Below are positions 1 through 13,900 of a stretch of 64,000 nucleotides of DNA, in pieces. Location: contig JAINUG010000177.1 of assembly GCA_029706075.1 (NCBI GenBank), forward strand, positions 62,001-126,000, in the 5' to 3' direction. Numbering within the stretch: the stretch's first letter is position 1; every line of letters begins with the position of its first letter. The notes beneath the pieces were generated by a model. The model worked only from the letters and a program-made list of their open reading frames with translations. It did not search any database and was not told where the DNA came from. The DNA is from Aldrovandia affinis. Taxonomy: Eukaryota; Chordata; Actinopteri; Notacanthiformes; Halosauridae. The translations under genes were made by a program, and so were the position numbers.

Positions 1-650
1 ATCTGGATTTCATGCCAATCTCTGTTCTTATTTATTTAATTAGCCCAATCATGTACAGTTTAGCTACATTTTTTATAATTTTATAAGTAACAGCTGTAGA
101 CTGGTCTTGTGTCCCTATGTATAATGTCTTACTGTGGACAGATGCATAAGTGAACCAGCATTTTTGTATGCAGCTAATTCCCCATGCCTGATTTAAACAA
201 TGAAATTATATTTCAACTATAAATTAGTTAAAGAGTTAAAGAATAAAGACATTGATTATTATTATCCCAAGTCATATCATATTCGCCACATTAATTTATT
301 ACATCTATACCTAGACCAAGGGTTCTCAAAGCTGTAACTGAACCTCCACAATTATTGTTCATCCATGTTGTTATGAATGATGAGTTCTCCATGATGATAA
401 GACACATTCATCCAATATAAACCATACATACACATAATTAGGAAACATGTTAAAATCACATCACACAAATATTGTTGGAGGCCAGCAAAATGTTGAAATC
501 TCTTTTCAATAAAAATCCTTCAATCATCCTCAATTACTAGACTAGACTACAACTTGGCTGATACAAAAAATATATTTTTAATACAATTAGAGCTGAGCAT
601 TCTCTAAAGGTATCTATATACAGAATGAGCACCTGGATGCTCAAACTCAC
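1..650. other. Left edge, intron of col17a1
   Basis: AT-rich sequence following (in transcript order) the exon 41 donor. I found no further collagen exon, tRNA or clear repeat here. The next exon must lie outside the window. Confidence 0.6.
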
Positions 651-3600
651 CTCTCCCAGGTTCTCCAGGAAGGCCAGGACTTCCTGGAAGACCAGGTTGG
701 CCTGTTTCTCCTAAAGAATAAACAAAGCAGCAGCACGTTGATCCATGTGTCACCATCAGTCCAGAAAACAACCATTGTGCAAAAGCCAGTGTCTCTCTCA
801 GGACCATAGATATCAGTCACTTCAAACATGAGCAGAAATCGGCACTCAGTCCATTTGCTCATTGGCGAGAGAACATGCAGGGACTGTACAATGGCTACCT
901 TTGGCATGAACTGCATCCTCACTTGTCTGAACTAATAGGTTGTTAGTACATTGAAAGTACGACAGTTGTGCAAACCAAAAGCAGCATGAGAAAGATTCTT
1001 ACCTTCATATCCCCTTTCACCTACAAAAATCAGAGGGGCACGATGGGTTATTATTTTGTGTGAATTGAATACTTCATTAGTGTCTACTCACGATGCCGTG
1101 AGGAAAGATTGTTCCTGCTGAAATCATGTGAGTGGGGCACGCCATCTCCATAAAACACAAAACACCAGCACTACCATATTATACCTCTGTTGAAGCCAGA
1201 GACACAGGGAGCTGATGGGATGGTGGGATGCAATACAGTTTATAGACGGCAAGCGTTTTGTTGGTCGCAGCACATATTGGTTGTGTGTACGGTTTAGCAA
1301 AAGAGTTCGACATACCCCGTTGTCCTGTTGGGCCCTCGGGCCCCTCTGGCCCCAAAGGTCCAGGGGATCCAGGAGGTCCCGGAGGTCCAGCAAAGAATGA
1401 CGCTGGTGAACAGAACACAATGAAACACTGTTACATGGCAGCCATCTTTGTGTGTTTGATGAGTGTCACATTCATCGCTTCGTTAACAATTCTGAGAAGT
1501 GAATTTCCCCTCATATGTAGACACATTTGTAAAACATGTATTAAATTATGATGGTTGTTTAATAGGAGCTCATTTATTTAAAGTCTTCTGAAACTTATAT
1601 TTTTGATTATCATTTTAAAAACATCTCACATAAGAAATTAAATAAATATGACTGTCCTATATGAATACTGTATATAAGAATTAAATGTATTCAAACATAA
1701 GGAGAATTTTTTCTGATTTGGAAAGTTGCATAATCACACATGAATTAAGTGTTATATACCATACAGTGCTATAGGTTATTTCTCTCTGTGTAGTTATAAT
1801 TTCATGAATGGCTTGGAAGACAATTTTTATATTAACCTATAAAGGAAACATTAAACATGTTTTCCTTTTTTAACTAGAAATTTGTCTACCGAGCGACTGA
1901 CAGTTCAGACACATAGCTTGCTACACCATGTTTCTCTATGCAGACATGGACTACTATGTCCAACAGACCACATCAGAGCCAACCCCCCTTTTCGATTTTG
2001 GGGTTTCCAGAGCAAATTCTGAATTATTTAACATTGGTTGGATTTTGCGCAAAATATTATTGCTACAACTACATTACATTAGAATAAATGTTTGGACAAA
2101 TCATTATCATATTGTGGTTCAAGGCTACATGTGTACCTACACTTTTACATTGTTTTGTTTGCTTTGAGACTGTAATTTAATGAAAACTACCAAAACTACC
2201 TTGGTTTGGCACAAAGCTTCCCGGTTCTCCTCTTTCACCTGGGGGTCCGGGCACACCGACACCTGAGGAGGAAAGACATCAGACATAAGGTTACATGGGC
2301 TCCCCCCCTTTTAGTCTGGTTCCTCCCAAGGTTTCTCCCTACCAAGGGAGTTTTTCCTTGCCACTGTAGCCTTAGGCTTGCTTTTGGGGGGGTCTAGGCC
2401 TGGGTTCCCCCTCTGTTAAGTGTTTTGTGACAATTCAATTGTGAAAAGCGCTATACAAATACATTTGATTTGATTTGATTTGATTTGACATATTTCAGTT
2501 CTGCGTTATTTGTATGACTTCATAAACACAGGCGTGGCTGTTTCAATCACCTGGTTGCCCTGGGGAACCTTGGATACCAGGAGGACCTGCTGGACCGATC
2601 AGGCCTTTTCCAATTGGCCCTAGAGTAGGAAACAAGGTTAAAATCACAATATTTTAACATTCAGAGCAATACCTCACTTGACCTGGATTAAATCACCATT
2701 AGTCCTTAACTTCCTAGCCAATTGATCCAAGTCAAAGTCAAGGACAAATGTTGATCTCATTTGATATGCAGTTTGCAGGACAGGTTTTCTTTCTTTTTTC
2801 TTTTTTGTCATATGATCATTAGCTTTTGTTCACATTTGTGAGATGACCTGTGTAGCTTGGTACATGCAAATAAGGCCGTTGAATGGAACGTTGCCCTTTA
2901 ATAAATCCTGTTGAATTCCAGGCAAAACTCTGTCATGAGGGACTTCGCTAACTCTAGACATTGACTGACAGGCTATAAATTGTGACGGTCATTTTAAGGC
3001 CACCGTCACCCAACTGGAGTCTCTGCCAACAGGGATTCCCTTGCCACCACAACCTTAGACTGTGGGAATGCATATCACACACTCCCATGGGAGGTACCAT
3101 CAGTGAGCCTACCTGGGGGACCAACAGGGCCTGGAGATCCAGAATTCCCTGGAGGCCCAGGTGGTCCTGGAGGGCCAGGGTTCCCAGTGGGGCCAGCGGG
3201 TCCAGGTTTACCAGGAGTACCAGGTTCTTCTGGGTGGGATTCGGGACAAAAATGGGAGGGAAGCTGATCAGGAAACTGTACTCAGCACACTTCTCCTCTC
3301 TGTGCAGTTATACACACATACATACAACATATACAACATATATTACGATATATACAGTTAACTACCAAAACAAAGGAAACACTTGATTCAATTAAGAGTT
3401 CTGGTGGCTCTGTTATGGTGTTGGGTGCATTTTCCTGGCACGGTTAGGTCCACTCAACCCCTTAATGTGCAAGGTAAACACCAATGAATACAACAAAATA
3501 ATGATGGTGAAGCATGCCCAATGCTTATTAAGACACTTTAAGTTGGTGTTTCCTTTGTTTTGGCAGTTATCTTTTGTGGTAGCAGTGGAAGGCAATGGGG

Positions 3601-4900
3601 TTGAATCCCTGATAAATAATACAATTTCAAGAGGCGGAAATCTTCCTCTATCTCATTTACCAATAAATAAGACACATTTAAGCATGCGATTATCAAACAA
3701 ATACATCCTCAATTGTATAAAAGCTACAAATCAAGGAACCTGGCATTCAAATTGTTGAAAACAGGAATAAACAATAATTTACACCATAACAAAATATTCT
3801 CTATCCAGGAATTTATATGAAAACATGATTGTATCTATAAATCAAGAAATGCCCTAACAGTACTGAATAAACATGTAGTTGAAGTGATACAGGTCCTAGT
3901 GTGCAGGAATAAAAGCAGAGGTGTGCTATTATTATGGGATCTGCCAGTAAGTAACCTCTCTCAGTCCGAGCTGATGAACCAAGCCCTGTCCTTCTCTAAC
4001 TAATGTCAACTTATCACTATCAATATAACCACCAACAATAGAGCATAACTGCATTTGCAGTTACAAAGCACTTGCTTTCCTTACATTGTTCAATAATTCA
4101 CCAGTCAGGGTACTCCACAGAGCATAACACCCATTCAATTCTCAATGATTAGGACAGTCTTTTTATATTTTAGTTGATTTAAAAGGTCATGCAAGGTGTA
4201 ATTCATAAGCAATTGTGATCTCAAAAGTATCATGCCATAAAGGTATTATCAGTCTTAGCAACATACCTCACTTTACTTTTGATTGTATCCAGGTTCAGGT
4301 GTGCTGCTATAAAATCTTGACAGGTGATCAACACACTCTTGTGTGTGTATGTGCAGTATGGACAGAAGAAAAAAAGAAAGAACCAATAAGAGAAATCACA
4401 CTTACTCTCAACTTTGGGGGCTTCAGCTGCTTTCCCAGTAACACCAGGCTCTCCTTTATCTCCCTTCTCTCCCTGGGCCCCCTTAGAACCTGTGAAAAAA
4501 ACATACTTCATGGTTCATGGCCTGCATGAAAGTATACATGTCTTGATTTTCAGATGTTGCTTATGCACAAAAACCCCCCAAAAACCCCCCCACTACTGCC
4601 AGTATTGTATTCCAGTTTTCCCAAATTACAATTTTCCAGAAGAATTGCAACTTACCAGGTTGACCAGGAAGTCCAGCAGGGCCAATGGGACCTGGGAACA
4701 CACAGTAATAGCACTGCTTACAAGGAATCTGGTGAAAAAGCAACAGGCGCCCCTCGTGGAGCTCCTGTAGAAAAAGATATCTTTCCATCAGTTGGTTATT
4801 TCACAAGCGGAGGTCCTACCTGACAAGCCCGGAGGTCCAGCTTGACCAGGGGGCCCAGAAGCTCCTGGAGGCCCAGGGATGCCCACTGAGTTGGAGCCGG
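651..4900 (-). CDS. col17a1: col17a1 exons 33-41, interrupted collagen domains
   Basis: Exons: 4820-4900, 4656-4691, 4406-4489, 3113-3229, 2551-2619, 2200-2262, 1316-1402, 1003-1020, 651-710. Short collagen tracts alternate with non-collagenous breaks: [10 protein letters not shown], then [16 protein letters not shown], then GPIGKGLIG, then [16 protein letters not shown]. The same style of interruption (for example GPPGEGLPG and GPPGSFLSN) marks the human C-terminal half. Exon 40 is only 18 nt (GERGYE) but has good acceptor and donor sites and keeps the Gly register between exons 39 and 41. Exon 41 ends GEPGRG at base 651 with a normal GTGAGT donor, so transcription continues past the left edge. 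Confidence 0.92.
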
Positions 4901-7900
4901 CTGTAAGACCAGGAGACCTTTCTTTACTATTTATTATCACATGCTCATACAATGCAGAACATTTCTCATCCAGTCATTTAAAAATAATAATTATAATCAT
5001 GTGGCATCCTAACTCAAATAAGAACTTACATTCCAATATCATTATCTAAGTTAACGTAATAAAGTGGTCCAATATATAAATCATTTTATATTCCTATTAA
5101 TTACTTATCTTTTGTCTTATTTTCTCCGCCTTCATCTGCATCTAAGTGTCCCACTGGCGTGGATTACATCAGCTTTTACATCATCTAAATTCTTCCAGGC
5201 TTTTTCTAATCATGCCTTTCATTGTTGGATGACTCCTGTCTCTATATATCCCATCTCTTGGAGTTCTCTATACACATCATATTCACCCAAAATTAAAACA
5301 ATGTTTTTGACATGTGGAGCAGCCAACGGTGAACTTAATGGCTGAATTCCACTCATTCCTTTGGAGAGTCACCAATCTCGGCCATGCTATAGTATCACCC
5401 TAACAGAAAACACTGCTGTCTACTTTACAAGTGGACTTTATATACACTTTATGTTTCTTTCTTTATTCTTTATCAACTACATAGACTACAACAATATGCT
5501 GAGCACTTTTGCTTCATTCAACTGTGTCCATGGTTTGCTGCAAGGGAGCACTAGATAAGTGAAAAGTGTACCATTTTTGTACGTTGAAAACCTGCAGCAT
5601 TTCAGGTACCAGAGGAACCTTTCAGCTTTACATTTGTGTTAGGTGGAGAAAAAAAAATGCATTCCTTTTTTACCTGCATTAATGACTTTTCCGGGTTCAC
5701 CTGCTTCACCTAAAACAGATCAACATATAGCATAAAACATATAACTATACAGATCTGGGTATCAGTTTATGAATTTATAGCAATAGGCATAATGTAGTTT
5801 CCAAACACCAGCTATATAAATGAACTTGTTACTATAACATTTTTAAAAATTGTTAAAAAAAAATATATATACATTTTAATATATTTAAAAATAATGTTAT
5901 TGTATGCACCATTTAAATACAACTGCCGTTTTCTTTTAGAAAGTAGTATTTGTACAATTTTGGCTCTACGCATTTTTCTAAAACAATTAAGAGGCATACA
6001 AAGAGCCAACAATATTACCTTTTGATCCGGGTAGGCCAGGGTTTCCAGGTATGCCTATAACGTAAGGATAAAACAGATTTTATACTGTTAATCAATGCAG
6101 ATTCTACCTGTTACTTGACACATAAGAAACTGTTACAGTGACATACATGCCTTGATCCATCAGGGATAATTGTGTAGGCAGTGGGCTGGCAGTGTAGTGT
6201 AATGGTTAGGGAGCTGGGCTTGTAACTCAGAGGTTGCAGGTTCAATTCCCTGGTGGGGCACTGCTGTTGTACCCTTGAGCAAGGTGCTTAACCTGAATTG
6301 CTTCAGTAAAATATCCAGCTGTATAAATTGATTGTATGTAAATAAATATAAACTGTGTAAAGCACTCTGGATAAGAGTGTCTGCTAAATGCCTAAAATGT
6401 AAATGTAAATGTATAATTGAACTTTTAATTAAGCATTTGTGTACATATCAAAATGTCATACCTGGTGGTCCTTGAAGCCCAGGGCTCCCTAGAATGTTGA
6501 GTTCAGTATTAGTAGTAGGTAAATACAGAGGAATAATTAAAACAAACACAAATATTAAAGTTTAATAGTGGAACACCTCTAATTTCCAAAATGTGTATTT
6601 ATCACTTAAAGACTTCAAAAGCAACATGTAGGTAAAAAGGTTGTTCTCCTATAAGCGTCAATGTCAACTCTCAGTCCTACAGGCTGCGGTGGCTGCAGGC
6701 ATTTGCTCTAACCAATCAACTGAACCACCTGATAATCTATTAAACCAATATAACAGATATAGGGGTACACTAATCAGTGACATCAGGTGTAGTCAGTGCT
6801 TGGCTGGGACAAATATCCCAGGACCAAGAGTTGAGTACCTATGTTCTATGCAGTACCTTTATGACTTACATAAATGCACTTCATATAATTTTATACAGAA
6901 TTCTCAATTCTAATTAGGCACGACGAGCCAGTAATACCCCATTCAAACCCTCCAGGTTCCAGATGTGAAACTTTTTAGTAAAGTGAGATGTTAAATAAGT
7001 GCCAGTCATGGGGACCGTGCTGAATGGGGCGGCTTTGCTGTACCTGGAGAACCAGAATCTCCTGGAGGCCCAGCTGGTCCCCTGGATCCTGGTGGTCCCA
7101 CTGGCCCTTGCTCACCTTGGGATAAACAACAACATAATATCTGGTTTCCAGTGCTCCGCTGCATGGGGGAGTGTTTGTCAGTGATTCAGTGTTAATACTG
7201 TACAGCAAGTGGACAAGTCAATCTTTAATTTGCTATTTCTTTATTTATGGTTTATTTGATAGGGACAGATACAAATGCACATTGACAAATTGAACACACA
7301 ATTATCAGATGTGTTGCACCATAGTGTATGTAGCTTATGCTAATTCTCAACACCCGTCCCTATACTAGGAAGCTGTTCACACTCACTCAAATTTGTGTAC
7401 TTTTTTTGCATCTGGGACACCTGTGATGGAGCTGATCAAGTATTATAGAGAGAGAGCAAAAGTGTCTTACCTCTGGGGCCCTTCTCCCCATCAGCCCCAG
7501 CAGGACCTGTTTGATAATCATAATAAATATGGGAAAAATTAGAATTCATCATAGCATCATGTCATAAAGGCACAGGTATGGTTTTGAAAGAGGTCACTTG
7601 GAGGTTGCTTATCTCAAGGTCAAGGTCATCTGAAGGTCAACTTTTTAAACCTGAGGGTGATGCAGCGAAGGTCCCCTTAATTATTAAGCCAGTGTCCAGC
7701 TGGTGATATAACATCTTGAACATCTTTTGTCAAGTCGGAAAGGTGTCTTTAAAACATTTTCCTACAGAAAAAGTGTGACTTTGACCTCTTTGCAACGTCT
7801 TGATTTGGGGTGGTTAAAAAAGGTTGTAAAAACATTCCTACAATGTTATTAGTCACTACAACCTTACAGTAATGCTGTAAAAAGTAGCAGGGATGTTTTG

Positions 7901-10900
7901 TGCTAGCTGGGAGGTGTGTCCACATCCAAAGCCCCACTAAATGTGACACTATTTACAGCATGAACAACTTCTACATTTGAGCATAGGTTATGGCATGTAT
8001 TTTTACTATAGATAATAAATTCCACTAATCACTTTAAATGGTTGAATTCAGCATTCTTTAAGTTTAAGTTAAATGATTTGAACCTTTTCTTTAGAGAAAA
8101 ACACACTTTCTAAATATGCCTCCCAGTTCAGAAATACACATTTCATTCAATGAAAGCCAAATAGCTGTACAATGCATACAAAGGTCTATGCAATCGGAGA
8201 CAGGTATTGAAATTGACTACTGATTATCATAAACATATTATTTATTTATTATTTTAAATGCATTGTTATAAAATTCACAAAGCAACCCCTTGCATGTATT
8301 GGGGTTTACTTAAATTGCTTGAAAACTTTACCTTGAACAAATGGCTTTTTAAGAACAATTTTGTCAGAACCTGTCACAGAAAGCGCTGGTGGAATTTGCT
8401 GTATTTTAGCCTTAATTGTTTCAACTATATTAAACAGGTTGTAGCACAATAAAGGGACGCGTATGAGAGTATGATGATTGTTTTTCAGCCTGTGACACTC
8501 TTGTGCAGGACACCGCCCGACTCTTGTGTGCTACTCACCCACTGATCCTTTGGGCCCTTTCTCTCCAGTGAGTCCTTGAGGTCCCCTTTGCCCTGGGTCA
8601 CCTTCAGGACAGAAGAGGGTGTTTCAGACCTCCCCTTATTTAATCCATTACATCTGTACAGTAGTTTCAGTAACACCAGCTTTATATGAAACACTGGATA
8701 ACGATGGATATTAAACAATGAGGATCTCCATGCATCATGTTGCCCCCCCCCCATCCCATAATAATCTTGGGGCTAAATTCTGTACGCACCTCCAGGTCCA
8801 CGTGGGCCTTTCTCACCGTTTTCACCTTGGGGATAGAAACAAAAACAATTCAAAATAAAGGAACATTTTAAACATAAAACAAAAACTAGCTGATTTGGAC
8901 TTAACGATGATAACAAAGATGGTACCGTTGACTCCAGAAAGGTGCATCTGATGTCTGCAGTGCTTTAGACTTTAGTTTATTTCAACTAACGTTAATGTAT
9001 GATACTATCATCATAAGGTTTCCACGTCTTTCTTTAAAATGTCCTTTCTTTCTCAGATTTTCTAAATGATCTATTTGCTCAAATAAAGTATCACATAAAC
9101 ATTGAACAGGCTCCCTTTATATAACAAGTTGTATAACTTGTATTATTCATTTATTTAGTTTTTCTCCGCTGTGCAGCAACCCATATGCCAGGAGCAGTGC
9201 AGCTGAAGCGGATGCACAGATCCAATGCAGTCGCCTACAAGTCAGTGGCTAATCTGCACCCAGTACTACAGGAGAACGCAAGCACTTTGCCCACAGGGAA
9301 GTCAATTACCACCACCAAACGGGACTCTGACCCAGAGCCAGGGTGGCGCAGCTGGGGAATTGAACCCCCGGCTGCAGTGGGCAACCTGCACTCCAGGCGG
9401 GTGCCTATACCGGATGCACCACCCGGGGCCCCCGAGCTAGCACTGATTGGAGTGGGAGTATTTCTCACTTATGACAACTGGCAGCCTGTGAGAACCTGGC
9501 ATGACTCTGGGATTACCTAATGTGGTGGTATCCTGAGCAACCCTGCACACTTAAACCCACACTACCCATGTGTGAGGCAATGGTGTCCCTCTGCTGTGGA
9601 CATAGTCAGCTATTGACATTGCCAAAGACTTTTAGCTTGTATTGAAGGTGTTTACTTCACACACGTATTACTTATGTGCAGTGGCAAAAATGTTTCTGTA
9701 CATATTTGTATGGTGTATCATTACACAAAAAACTGGTGGAGGTACCATACATTACCTGTTGCTCACTGGTTTGAACCAATCATTGTGTTTTGTTGTGAAG
9801 AGCAAAGACTTTTGATTGATTCAGACAAGTCAGTGTTTTTGTAGCCCCACTCTTTTTGGTGTCATGGTACCTCATCCTCCCATCACTATGTATTTGCTGT
9901 ATTTGCCCATCCACATGGATCTGCAGTGCTATACCTTTGTTTCCTTGTGGCCCAGCAGGTCCTGTCTCTCCTACAGAAGAAACAATGGCATTACAGCAAG
10001 TGCAATGGAGTTTTTATAATGAATAAAAACATTTTATTTGTGATTTGTAATAAGTAATTTTTTTTAGCATGAGATAAATAGAAAATGTGTGTGTGTGTGT
10101 GTGTGTGTGTAGGTGTATCTGTGTAACTACGTGCATCTATGTTGGTGTTTCATATTCTAGATCGTTAAGCACAGGGAAAAATCATACATACAATACTCCT
10201 TGTGATGAATTTCAGTAGCAGCCTAACACTAGCAAATGATTCAGGCTTCGATGAGCTGTTCTATACATTTGTATATATCTCCCGTTTACTGCAACAACCG
10301 TAGCTGATACCACAGTACCTTTTGGACCCAGAGGTCCTGCTTCTCCACGGAAACCCTGTGGACCTGGTGCACCTTGGAACAGAGGACCCAATGTGATACA
10401 TGCTAACATTGTACCATTACAAATGAATGCCAGGCTAAATTAAACCATGGCAAAAATAGCAGGTCGCTTACCAGGCACACCTGGGGAACCCTGTCCACCT
10501 GAGTCGCCTGAAATGCAGGGGAGAAGAACATAGCGTTAATGAACGGAGACAACAAGGTGGTATTCTTCAGATCTTCTGGTTGTTTATCATGTTAGACTGA
10601 AACCTAGACAACATGGCATCAGCAATAATAAGTCAGCCATATTGTGCTTCATCCACATTCTACTTCAACTTCAAAGGACAGATAACTTTGGTAAGGTGTT
10701 ACGTTTCTTCATAAATCCACCTAAGTAGGCCTCCTCACTGTAAACGAAATGGGATTTGAACCTTGATTATTGGACGGTGATGGTCTTACCTTTGGGCCCC
10801 ATGTGACCGGACAGCCCAGATGGGCCTGGAAGTCCAGGTTCACCAGGAGCACCTGTGAAAATTAAGAGATGAGCTGGACTCTTGCTTAGAAGAAGATACA

Positions 10901-13900
10901 ACAGCATTCACCTAATTAGGCATTGAGAAATGGTGGCCATCAGTGAAAGTTTGGCCTTTAGTTAATGCGTCTTGTTTGCTCATGCCCCTACATAGCCTAG
11001 CTGAAATGAGCCTATCAAGGTAAACCTAATAAGCCTATCAAAAAAATTCTTCTCAGACAGAGTGATGCTCGTGTAACATATACTCGTGTAACATAACTGT
11101 ACTTCCCGCTAGGGTGGCTTTCAGCTAAACTGTTCTTGACTAGTTAACAGAGCTCTGGATGCTGCCAAATGCCTGTAATGTAATGTAATGTAATATGAAA
11201 CAAAAGCACATCGTTTTAGAAAGTTCAGAAGAAGTTGCAGAAGTATGACAGAAAATCTATGTAAATAAAAGTCCCTTTTAGCATAATTTTCTCTGTTAGA
11301 ATTAACGTATCATCCTATATTATATACATGTTCAACTTCCAAACACTGGAGCATTTGTCATAGCAAATAAATGGGACTTTATTCCTGGCTGCACCGTCAA
11401 CATCTTTCTGATGTTTGCTTTGCCATTAGTTGCTTAGGTGACTGTACTGTACTCATGCATGCCTATAAGCCATTCACTCAACATCAGTTAGCAACTCGAA
11501 TGGGACCTTTTTGAAACTATGGTCATCAGGGTCAAATTGGATTAAATTCCGTAAAATTGAATTAATTATTACAACGCATACACTTTTAACTTACTAAGAA
11601 ACCTCTCCTTAACTGTATATCACAGTAGCTTTAAGTGCAAAGTGCAACAAACTTCAGAAATTCTGGGCTACTTCATGAGCATTTAAACTGCAGAATGTTC
11701 CAGAACAGGATCTAGGAAGTATCATCATCAACAGTCCAAATGTCCAAGTTCAAATAATCTGTGGATGTAAGAACATGCTGAACAAGTTTGTGATGTAAAA
11801 GAAAATAATGCTATTATAAGATCAAATTGGCAATCGTTATACCTATTGTTATGCCTCCTCTATTTATGGAAATGGCCGTGGTGTGCTTCGAACCCTCACC
11901 AAATAGCCTAGTTTTCACTTTGTTGCTCCAGGTGCGTGTAATAGAGGCCTATATATAGGCCTCTTGACATTTCCCCCCCAAAGAGGATAGGAATTAATAA
12001 GACAATTATTATTCAAGGAGATTCATGGCCATGAAAAACAGAATGTTCCTCGGCTTGTGTTAGATAAAAAGTTGGACTCATTATGGCCTAAACAGTACAG
12101 CACTTTTTCTATCACTCACTTTACCAATTGCATTTTTAAGAGGTTTATGTGAATCACATTTCATCAAACTGGCAATAGGCCAACGTGAAAAGAAGGAATT
12201 AAAGTTCACGGTATACCATTGCTGGCATCTCCCATTCTATCACAATGCCCTCTTGTGGATATAGTTTGCATAACACCACACACAAGACTACATTTTCACA
12301 TTGAATTTGCATACATTTTGATTCAAATAAAAATCATATTCGAATATCTGTTGAATTTAGTCACTTTTAAGAACACAAATTTGAATGTAGATTTTGGGTC
12401 AAAGTCCCTTATGAACATCCCTCATCTCTATGAACCCTGCAGTCTTCTATTTAAGGCAATCCATTGAAACACAACAAATCAGCCATTTCAAGAATGACTT
12501 GAACCTTTTAAGCATAATTGCTCCGAGCAGTGTGATCCTGTAACTGTTTATGTCTAAATACGGCAAACCCTTATAAACAGTTTATAAGTCCACACCTTTG
12601 TCACCCTTCTCTCCAGTTCCTTGAGGTCCTGGCTCTCCACGGGGTCCTGCTGGCCCCTCCCGACCCCTTTGCCCAGGTGGGCCGTCTTGTCCAGCTTCCC
12701 CTGAAGACAGACAGGAGTCACAGCGCAACCAACAATGGGGCTAAATCCTCATAATGAATCTTCAAACTGGCATGGAACATGCATTTCAAACTCTGTTTAA
12801 AGAGGTACCATACAGAAGGAGACATTTATCTTTAGTACACAGGACTGATGCAGCTGTACCACGTGCTGCCTGATTATTATCTCTCTTTACCTCCGCTTCC
12901 TTTTGGTCCTTTGGGCCCTTCCAGTCCTGGGTGTCCAGTGGCACCTGGAGGGCCTGAATCAAAGAAGTCAGAAGTCAGAATGATGCGGAACCCCTTAAGT
13001 GTGACATCACTGAAAAACCCACCACCACAATTTGTTTCTCAGCGACATTTGTTGATAAATTCTGATGAGGAAATACAATCATGTCTGTTGCAGATGTGTG
13101 TGTTGGTCGCGCCACTCCGCGCGCTCTGTGACCAATTCAGGAACGCACCACAGAAACAAATGAGTGAAGCAGACGCTCCCCTTTTATTCTCTCCTAAAAG
13201 GAAGAGTGACTTCATGGTGTTCTTACCTGGTATACCTGGGAATCCGACGTCACCTGAAAATGAATCAAAATATGCATCATTATTATATTACATGCATCAT
13301 TATAGTACAGAGCATTCTGGTCACATACCTTCAGTATATATGCATCCATCACCATTGTAATGCAGTGTGCGGTCATGGTCATAAAAAATTTGTATCGCAT
13401 GCTTTAATATGGCTGAGAGAAGAACTCACCTTTAATTCCAGGAGGACCAGCAATTCCTTGGTCACCTGAAACAAAAGGCATATATATATATATCAATATA
13501 TAATGTAGTGTTAATAAAAATAATGCAATGTATGTGGAGCGTCTCTTAGAAACGCCTGCAAATAAAACAAATTCACCCAACAGCACGCACACACATCGCT
13601 CTCCACACCTGGGCAGCCAATGTGTGTGGTCAGGTGAAACCCCTACCTCTGGCTCCTGGCTCTCCTCTCTCTCCTTTGATTGAGGTGGAGAGTTGTGCTG
13701 TGAAAGTAAAAAGAAAAGAACACATTCTTCACTAGAAAATAGAGAGTAAACTTACACGGATATTTTACACATTTTCGCAAATCCTGTCTTTATAGCTTGA
13801 TACTACAGGAAATTTGAATGTACAGCAGTGTAAGTTTTTGCAGCATAGACCCACCAACCAAGTGAAGCACGGAGATGGCGGTGTACACTCTTGCCATTGC

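Noticed and set aside
6178..6300. A tRNA gene (A and B boxes)
   Set aside because: No good cloverleaf; followed by a SINE body and tail.
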